From NCBI GenBank assembly GCA_964246975.1, contig CAXTSL010000054.1:1-20892 (forward strand): DNA of 20,892 nucleotides, in the 5' to 3' direction. Position 1 is the first letter of the stretch, and each line of letters opens with the position of its first letter. The notes under the pieces were generated by a model. The model ran no database searches. It was not told the DNA's origin and saw only the letters and a list, made by a program, of their open reading frames with translations. The DNA comes from Glacieibacterium sp964246975. Its GTDB lineage: Bacteria; Pseudomonadota; Alphaproteobacteria; Sphingomonadales; Sphingomonadaceae. The translations under genes and the position numbers were made by a program. Of the stretch, positions 16,631 through 20,892 are shown piece after piece.

Positions 16631-17398
16631 ATGCTCAGCAACAGCCCCCGAACGGCAATCGTCACCGGCGGCGCCAAGCGTATCGGCGCGGCCCTTGTGC
16701 GCGCGCTAGCCGCCGACGGTTGGTTCGTCGTGATCCACTGCAACACGTCGCGCGCCGAAGCAGAGGCACTTGCCGCCGAGCTCGCTGGAACGGGGCAGGG
16801 TACGCGCGTCGTCGCCGCCGACCTCGCGCACGCCGATGCCGCCGCGACGATCCTCGCCGCCACCAGCGACGCCCCGCCGCTCGGCCTGCTGGTCAACTCG
16901 GCATCGCGCTTCGACTACGACACGATCGACGATTTCACGCCCAAAGGCTGGGCGGCGCACCTCGACGTCAATCTGCGCGCCCCGACGCTGCTGACCCGCG
17001 CCTTCGCGGCCGCGGTCCCGGCGGGCGAGACCGCGTGCGTCGTCAACCTGCTCGATGCCAAGCTGGCGGCGCTCAATCCAGATTATTTCAGCTACACGCT
17101 GTCGAAGATCGGCCTTGCGGGGCTGACCGAGCTGGCGGCGCGCGCCTATGCCCCACGCCTGCGTGTCAATGCCATCGCCCCCGCCGTGACGATGGTCAGC
17201 GGGCCGCAGAGCCGCGAGAATTTTGCGGCGGCGCACATCCTCAACCCGCTCGGGCGCGGCGTCGCGGTCGACGAGATCGTCGGCGCGCTGCGCTTCATCC
17301 TTGCCACGCCGACGCTTAACGCCCAGACGCTGACCCTCGACGGCGGCCAGCGCTTGATGGGCCTGCCGCGCGACGTGGCGTACATGGTGGACAAATGA
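16631..17398 (+). CDS. SDR family reductase, FolM/pteridine-reductase-like
   Basis: A 255-residue classical short-chain dehydrogenase. The cofactor-binding segment VTGGAKRIGAALVRALA (residues 11-27) and IHCNTSRAEAEALAAEL fit NADPH-dependent pteridine reductases of the PTR1/FolM type. NSAS is at 89-92, and the catalytic Tyr155-x3-Lys159 lies in YFSYTLSK, preceded by LLDAKLAALNPD, another family mark. FolM reduces dihydromonapterin and weakly dihydrofolate. Coupling to folB (ATGA overlap at 17395-17398) supports a role in tetrahydropterin or folate synthesis. The ATG at 16631 gives the usual family N-terminus but has no strong ribosome-binding site. The frame also runs upstream into the inverted repeat, with an ATG at 16577, which looks accidental. 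Confidence 0.82.
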   Translation: MLSNSPRTAIVTGGAKRIGAALVRALAADGWFVVIHCNTSRAEAEALAAELAGTGQGTRVVAADLAHADAAATILAATSDAPPLGLLVNSASRFDYDTIDDFTPKGWAAHLDVNLRAPTLLTRAFAAAVPAGETACVVNLLDAKLAALNPDYFSYTLSKIGLAGLTELAARAYAPRLRVNAIAPAVTMVSGPQSRENFAAAHILNPLGRGVAVDEIVGALRFILATPTLNAQTLTLDGGQRLMGLPRDVAYMVDK

Positions 17399-17811
17399 CG
17401 ATGCAGGCGGTGCAGGCGTTCGGCGGGCTCGATGGCCTCGTTCCCGATGCGTTGCGCCCGAAGACGCGCAAGATCGTCCTCGAGGCGTTCGATTTCCCCT
17501 GCGACATCGGTTTCCACGACTTCGAGATCGGCACGCCGCAGCGCCTGCGCGTCAATGTCGAGGTGTGGCTCGACGCGGCGAATTTTCCCGACTGCGACAG
17601 CATCGCCAAGGCGTGGGACTACGACCGGCTGCGCACCGCGATCCTCGCTTTGACGTCGGGCCGCCGCTTCAACCTGCAGGAAAGTGTCGCGCACGAGATC
17701 TACGACATGGTCGCGGCGCGGCGCGGCGTCACCGCGCTCCGCGTCTCGACGCGCAAGCCCGACATCTACCCCGATTGCGCGGCGGTCGGCGTCGAACTCG
17801 CGTCGTTCTAG
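17395..17811 (+). CDS. folB: Dihydroneopterin aldolase family protein (FolB)
   Basis: FolB cleaves 7,8-dihydroneopterin to 6-hydroxymethyl-dihydropterin in folate biosynthesis. The 138-residue protein has the family landmarks: IGFHDFEIGTPQRLRVNVEV, with Glu44 matching the catalytic or pterin-binding Glu; WDYDRLRTAI, with Tyr77; FNLQESVAHEIYDMV; and STRKPDIYPD, with Lys121 as the likely catalytic Lys. It is about 20 residues longer than the E. coli enzyme because of an N-terminal extension (residues 1-24). Its ATG overlaps the SDR stop. Its TAG stop shares the CTAG tetranucleotide with the stop of the convergent yaaA gene. The alternative, a related tunnelling-fold enzyme, is less likely given the conserved residues. 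Confidence 0.88.
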   Translation: MTMQAVQAFGGLDGLVPDALRPKTRKIVLEAFDFPCDIGFHDFEIGTPQRLRVNVEVWLDAANFPDCDSIAKAWDYDRLRTAILALTSGRRFNLQESVAHEIYDMVAARRGVTALRVSTRKPDIYPDCAAVGVELASF

Positions 17812-18572
17812 CCGCGCCGCACGAAGGCCCAGCGGTCGGCGTCGGACAATTCGGGGCGATACGCATAGCCCATGCCGGCGAAGTCCTTGAGCCCCTCGGG
17901 CCGGTCGATGCGTTCCTCGCAGATGAAGCGCGCCATCGCGCCGCGCGCGCGCTTGCCGGTGTAGGTGTTGAAGCGCAGCGCGCCGTCCTTCTCGTCGCGG
18001 AAGTCGATGGCGAGCGCGCGTCCCGGCAGCGCGTCGACCGCGACCGCGTCGAAATATTCCTTGCTGGCGAGATTGATCAGCGTGGGCTCGTCGTGGCCCT
18101 GCAGCGTCGCCGCCAGCGCCGCGCCGATGCGCTTGCCCCAATAGGCGTAGAGATCGGGCCGCCGCGCGGTCTTGAGCTTCGTCCCCATCTCGAGCCGATA
18201 GGGCTGCATCCGGTCGAGCGGGCGCAGCACGCCGTACAGCCCCGACAGGATGCGGACATGGTCCTGCGCGAACGCCACCGCGCCGGCTTCGAGCTTCGGC
18301 CCCGCGAGACCCGCATAGACATCGCCGTCGAAGGTGTAGAGCGCCGGTCGCGCGTCTTCGGGCGCGGCGACGAAGGCGCGGAAGCGCGCGGCGTTGAGCG
18401 CCGCCAGCGCGGGCGAGATGTGCATCAGCCGACCGAGCGCGCGCGGCGACAGCTTCGCCGCCGCCTGGGCGAGCTTTACCGCATCGGCCGCGAAGTACGG
18501 CTCGGTCGCCGCGACCGGCGGCACCGGCGTCGCCTCGTCGAGCGTCTTGGCGGGTGAGAGCACGGCGAGCAT
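17808..18572 (-). CDS. yaaA: Peroxide stress protein YaaA (UPF0246/DUF328)
   Basis: A 254-residue cytoplasmic protein of the YaaA family, which in E. coli limits intracellular iron and DNA damage during hydrogen-peroxide stress and binds DNA. The protein begins with the hallmark MLAVLSPAKTLD. Further family segments are LYGVLRPLDRMQPYRLEMG, YWGKRIGAAL, LINLASKEYFDAV, and FNTYTGKRARGAMARFICEE near the C-terminus. The ATG at 18572 is preferred over the longer frame because it gives the exact family N-terminus and has GGAG six bases upstream. It converges on folB with a four-base overlap of the stop codons and is divergent from the TPR-like gene. Confidence 0.93.
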   Translation of the reverse strand: MLAVLSPAKTLDEATPVPPVAATEPYFAADAVKLAQAAAKLSPRALGRLMHISPALAALNAARFRAFVAAPEDARPALYTFDGDVYAGLAGPKLEAGAVAFAQDHVRILSGLYGVLRPLDRMQPYRLEMGTKLKTARRPDLYAYWGKRIGAALAATLQGHDEPTLINLASKEYFDAVAVDALPGRALAIDFRDEKDGALRFNTYTGKRARGAMARFICEERIDRPEGLKDFAGMGYAYRPELSDADRWAFVRRG

Positions 18573-18661
18573 CTTGTCTCCATCGTCGGGGGTCGGAACG
18601 GCAACCCGTGCGTTCAAAGCGCGTTAAGCCCGCCAACGCTAGGCGGGAATTGACGCGGCGA

Positions 18662-18689
18662 TTGACGCGATTGGCGCCGGGGCTTAGCC
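18662..18689 (+). promoter_or_regulatory. Possible sigma-70-type promoter of the TPR-like gene
   Basis: TTGACG at 18662-18667 is followed after 16 bases by TTAGCC at 18684-18689, ending 33 bases before the ATG at 18723. The -35 is good but the -10 is poor. A second TTGACG lies at 18650-18655, so the hexamer is repeated at a 12-base distance. Confidence 0.25.
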
Positions 18690-18722
18690 AAAGCCGCAAA
18701 TCACCTTGGGAAAGGGTCACCG

Positions 18723-19976
18723 ATGACCAGAATTTCGTATCTCGCGCTGTCGGCCTTGCTCGCCACTGCCGTCGCGACGCCGTCGTTCGCCAAGGACAAG
18801 GCCCCCGCCGCACCGGCGGTCGAGCCGGGTGCGCCCAACCCCAAGGATTTGTCGAAGCCCGGTCGTGCCGCTGCCGCCACCGCGCAGAAGCAGGACGGGG
18901 CGGGCGATTCCGCCGGTGCCATCGCGACGATCAAGGCCGCCGAAGCAGCGGGCGGCCTCAACCCGACCGACGAATTCTACCTTTCGCAGATCAAGATGGG
19001 TGCCGCGAACAAGGTCAAGGACATGGTGGCGCTCGAAGAGGCGGTGAAGACGTCGGCCGCCAGCCCCTTCCTCCCCGCCGCCGAGAAGCCGAAATACATC
19101 CGCAATCTCGCCGCGATGGCGCTCAACCGCAAGGATTACGCGACCGCGACGCGCTATTACGAGCAGATCGTCGCCGCCGACCCCAACGACGCCGACAACA
19201 CGCTCAACCTCGCGCTGCTCTACAGCGACCAGAAGATGAACACGCAGGCCGTCGCGACGCTCGAAAAGGCGATCGCCGCCAAGAAGGCCAAGGGCGAGCT
19301 CGCCCCCGAGCCGTGGTATCGCCAGCGCCTCAAGATCGCCTTCGACAGCAAGCTGACGGCGCAGACCAACGCGGCGGCTGTCGCGGTGGTCACCGACTAT
19401 CCCAACCCGGTCAACTGGTACGACGCGCTCAACCTCTACCGCGACGCGGCGCACGGCGACGACCAGTTCGAACTCGACGTGTTCCGCCTGATGCACGCGG
19501 TCAACGCGCAGGGTCCCGACCGCGAATGGCAGGAATACGCCCGTCTGGCGCTCGAAAAGGGCTTGCCGGGTGAAGCCAAGCGCATCCTCGACGAGGGTGT
19601 CGCGACCAAGAAGCTCAGCGGCACCAAACCGATCGAGAAGGAAATCGCGCAGGTCGCTGGCGGCAAGATCGCCGCCGACAAGGCTTCGCTGCCGGGTCTC
19701 GAAAAGGATTCGGCGAAGGCCCCGACGGGCAAGCTCGCGCTGGCGACCGGGGACGCGTACTTCGGCTATGGCAACTACGCCAAGGCAGCCGAGATGTACC
19801 GCCTCGCCGCCGCCAAGCCCGGGGCCGACGCGTCGACCGCCAACCTGCGCCTCGGCGCGGCACTGGCGCGCGCGGGCGACAAGGCCGGCGCGACGACGGC
19901 GTTGCAGGCGGTGCAGGGCGCGCCGCGCCAGATGCTTGCGCAATACTGGCTGATCCACGTCAATCGCAAGGCGTAG
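18723..19976 (+). CDS. Exported tetratricopeptide-repeat-like protein
   Basis: A 417-residue protein starting with a clear signal peptide (MTRISYLALSALLATAVATPSFAKD, cleavage after SFA), so it is probably periplasmic. The mature part is alanine- and lysine-rich and mostly helical. TPR-like helical pairs are seen at about 123-185 (NLAAMALNRKDYATATRYYE, NLALLYSDQKMNTQAVATLE) and at about 340-410 (GDAYFGYGNYAKAAEMYRLA, GAALARAGDKAGATTALQAV). TPR proteins usually act as scaffolds for protein assembly. ATG 18723 has GGAAAGG seven bases upstream. The gene stands alone between the divergent yaaA and nrdA, and no partner can be inferred. Confidence 0.8.
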   Translation: MTRISYLALSALLATAVATPSFAKDKAPAAPAVEPGAPNPKDLSKPGRAAAATAQKQDGAGDSAGAIATIKAAEAAGGLNPTDEFYLSQIKMGAANKVKDMVALEEAVKTSAASPFLPAAEKPKYIRNLAAMALNRKDYATATRYYEQIVAADPNDADNTLNLALLYSDQKMNTQAVATLEKAIAAKKAKGELAPEPWYRQRLKIAFDSKLTAQTNAAAVAVVTDYPNPVNWYDALNLYRDAAHGDDQFELDVFRLMHAVNAQGPDREWQEYARLALEKGLPGEAKRILDEGVATKKLSGTKPIEKEIAQVAGGKIAADKASLPGLEKDSAKAPTGKLALATGDAYFGYGNYAKAAEMYRLAAAKPGADASTANLRLGAALARAGDKAGATTALQAVQGAPRQMLAQYWLIHVNRKA

Positions 19977-20465
19977 GCTGCTTTACGGCAATCGCGAGGC
20001 CCAGGTTGTGCGCGGTCGGGTCCGCCCGGCCGCGCCGACGAGTCGCCGGTCGGCGACTCGCATAGAGGCTCGACCGAGGACCGGCGGCAGGGTCCGGGTG
20101 CGTCGACCGGCGCGCCGCCCCGTCGTGCTGCCGAAGCTTCGGCATCAGTGTCGCGCGCCAAGCCGTTGACGTTGTTCGCGGCGCAAGAATTCCTATATTC
20201 TGCTTGCACCCCGCCGCCAATCGGGCACTATCGGTAGCGGGGAAGTCGAGACGAAACACAAGCTGTGGTAAATCCGGGATCGCTCCGGTCGACCATGACG
20301 ACGTCTCGAGGAACTGGAACACAAGAAGAACATTGCTGTGTCTGTGGATATCGGGGATGGTTCGCCATCGCACCCGATGAGCGGGTGACTCGGGGCAGCG
20401 ACGGGTCCAACGATGACGGTTCGATGACAGTAGCGACGACGAAGACTGGAGTTTTGGAGAGCGTG
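19977..20465 (+). other. Long structured intergenic region upstream of nrdA
   Basis: This 489-base gap contains no gene I can support in its first half. It holds a strong hairpin at 20039-20060 (CGAGTCGCCG with CGGCGACTCG), a perfect 16-base palindrome at 20129-20144 (TGCCGAAGCTTCGGCA) enclosed by a GGCGCGC/GCGCGCC pair at 20109-20115 and 20153-20159, and a possible promoter at 20172-20199. From 20238 to 20465 the nrdA reading frame is open. The first hairpin lies 62 bases after the TPR gene's stop and could end that transcript, although no T-run follows. Confidence 0.5.
20172..20199 (+). promoter_or_regulatory. Possible nrdA promoter
   Basis: TTGTTC at 20172-20177 and TATATT at 20194-20199 are separated by 16 bases. 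The -10 lies in one of the few AT-rich spots of the gap. If used, it would leave a leader of about 260 bases before the ATG at 20466. No convincing NrdR box was found beside it. Confidence 0.35.
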
Positions 20466-20892
20466 ATGGATTTCAGCGCGGGCACGATGACCGCCGAACG
20501 CGAGACGGATAGCGGCGGCGAAGGCCGCACGACGCCCCCCCCGCCGCGCTCGTCGACGACGGTGATGCCGTGGGCGTTTCCGGTGAGCGTCGACCGGTCG
20601 CGCGATGCGCTGCTCACCGATTTCGGGCGCGAGACGCTCAAGGACCGCTACCTGCTGCCTGGCGAGTCGTACCAGGACCTGTTCGCGCGCGTCGCCGCCG
20701 CCTATGCCGACGATGCGCCGCACGCGCAGCGCCTCTACGACTATATCTCGAAGCTGTGGTTCATGCCGTCGACGCCGGTGCTGTCGAACGGCGGCACCGG
20801 GCGCGGCCTGCCGATCTCCTGCTATCTCAATTCGGTGCCCGACAGCCTCGAGGGGATCGTCGAGACCTGGAACGAGAACGTCTGGCTCGCGT
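20466..20892 (+). CDS. Ribonucleoside-diphosphate reductase alpha subunit, 5' part (runs off window)
   Basis: The frame is open from ATG 20466 to the end of the window, giving the first 142 residues. Ribonucleotide reductase makes deoxyribonucleotides in the cytoplasm. After a low-complexity N-terminal tail of about 45 residues come TLKDRYLLPGESYQDLFARV, then LWFMPSTPVLSNGGTGRGLP and SCYLNSVPDSLEGIVETWNE. These are the start of the catalytic barrel, including the Cys of the redox pair region, and they resemble NrdA-type subunits of alphaproteobacteria. The start is chosen for GGAGA at 20456-20460, six bases upstream. The frame is also open for 57 codons upstream from an ATG at 20295, which has no ribosome-binding site. 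Class (Ia, Ib or B12-dependent) cannot be settled without the rest of the gene. Confidence 0.88.
   Translation, partial: MDFSAGTMTAERETDSGGEGRTTPPPPRSSTTVMPWAFPVSVDRSRDALLTDFGRETLKDRYLLPGESYQDLFARVAAAYADDAPHAQRLYDYISKLWFMPSTPVLSNGGTGRGLPISCYLNSVPDSLEGIVETWNENVWLA

Noticed and set aside
20251..20345. NrdR boxes upstream of nrdA (ACACAAGCTGTGG and ACACAAG...GCTGTGT)
   Set aside because: They have some dyad symmetry but lack the AT-rich centre and spacing expected of paired NrdR boxes; evidence too weak to annotate.
20200..20465. Cobalamin riboswitch in the nrdA leader
   Set aside because: The leader is long enough, but I found no B12-box-like GCCACTG segment.

Overview
The window is very GC-rich, densely packed chromosomal DNA. 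FabI, the WecA-like transferase, UvrC, FolB, YaaA and NrdA, together with a TonB receptor beside a LacI regulator and frequent GTG/TTG starts, point to an alphaproteobacterium, most likely of the order Sphingomonadales. This placement is inferred from protein character, not from a marker-gene search. Most of the window is ordinary core genome; one stretch (about 4.8-12.7 kb) is an accessory uptake and metabolism locus.

Layout. 1-2307 (+): the 3' part of a DnaJ/CbpA-type co-chaperone gene, a YihY/BrkB-type membrane protein and fabI, tightly coupled. 2312-2450: a nested inverted repeat. 2467-4635: a divergent pair for envelope polysaccharide, a UDP-glucuronate 4-epimerase-like gene (-) and a WecA/MraY-family sugar-phosphate transferase (+), then tRNA-Gln(TTG) at 4658-4732. 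4813-12663: a TonB-dependent receptor (-), two translationally coupled NTF2/SnoaL-like genes (-), and divergently a third NTF2/SnoaL-like gene, an MFS transporter and a LacI-type regulator (+). 12683-14372 (-): a glutathione transferase and two tandem DUF29 paralogues. 14390-16333 (-): uvrC. 16507-16584: a perfect 29-bp inverted repeat. 16631-17811 (+): a FolM/pteridine-reductase-like SDR gene coupled to folB. 17808-18572 (-): yaaA. 18723-19976 (+): an exported TPR-like protein. 20466-end (+): the 5' part of a ribonucleotide reductase alpha-subunit gene, behind a long, structured leader.

The accessory locus looks like a self-contained regulon. Its parts suggest outer-membrane uptake (TonB receptor), inner-membrane transport (MFS), cytoplasmic conversion by three proteins that each appear to hold two NTF2-like folds, and ligand-controlled repression (LacI). 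No dehydrogenase, kinase, hydrolase or aldolase is present between the receptor and the regulator. Both candidate promoter regions (upstream of the receptor, and between the divergent NTF2 genes) carry closely related 14-bp sites of the form TGCATCCG-AA-CA, with the central CpG expected of LacI-family operators. This is the best candidate for an undescribed system. Its substrate cannot be read from the sequence.

Two smaller points stand out. The DUF29 pair arose by a tandem duplication whose unit carried the last bases of uvrC, leaving a fossil of the uvrC tail between the copies. The nrdA reading frame stays open for 57 codons upstream of its best start.
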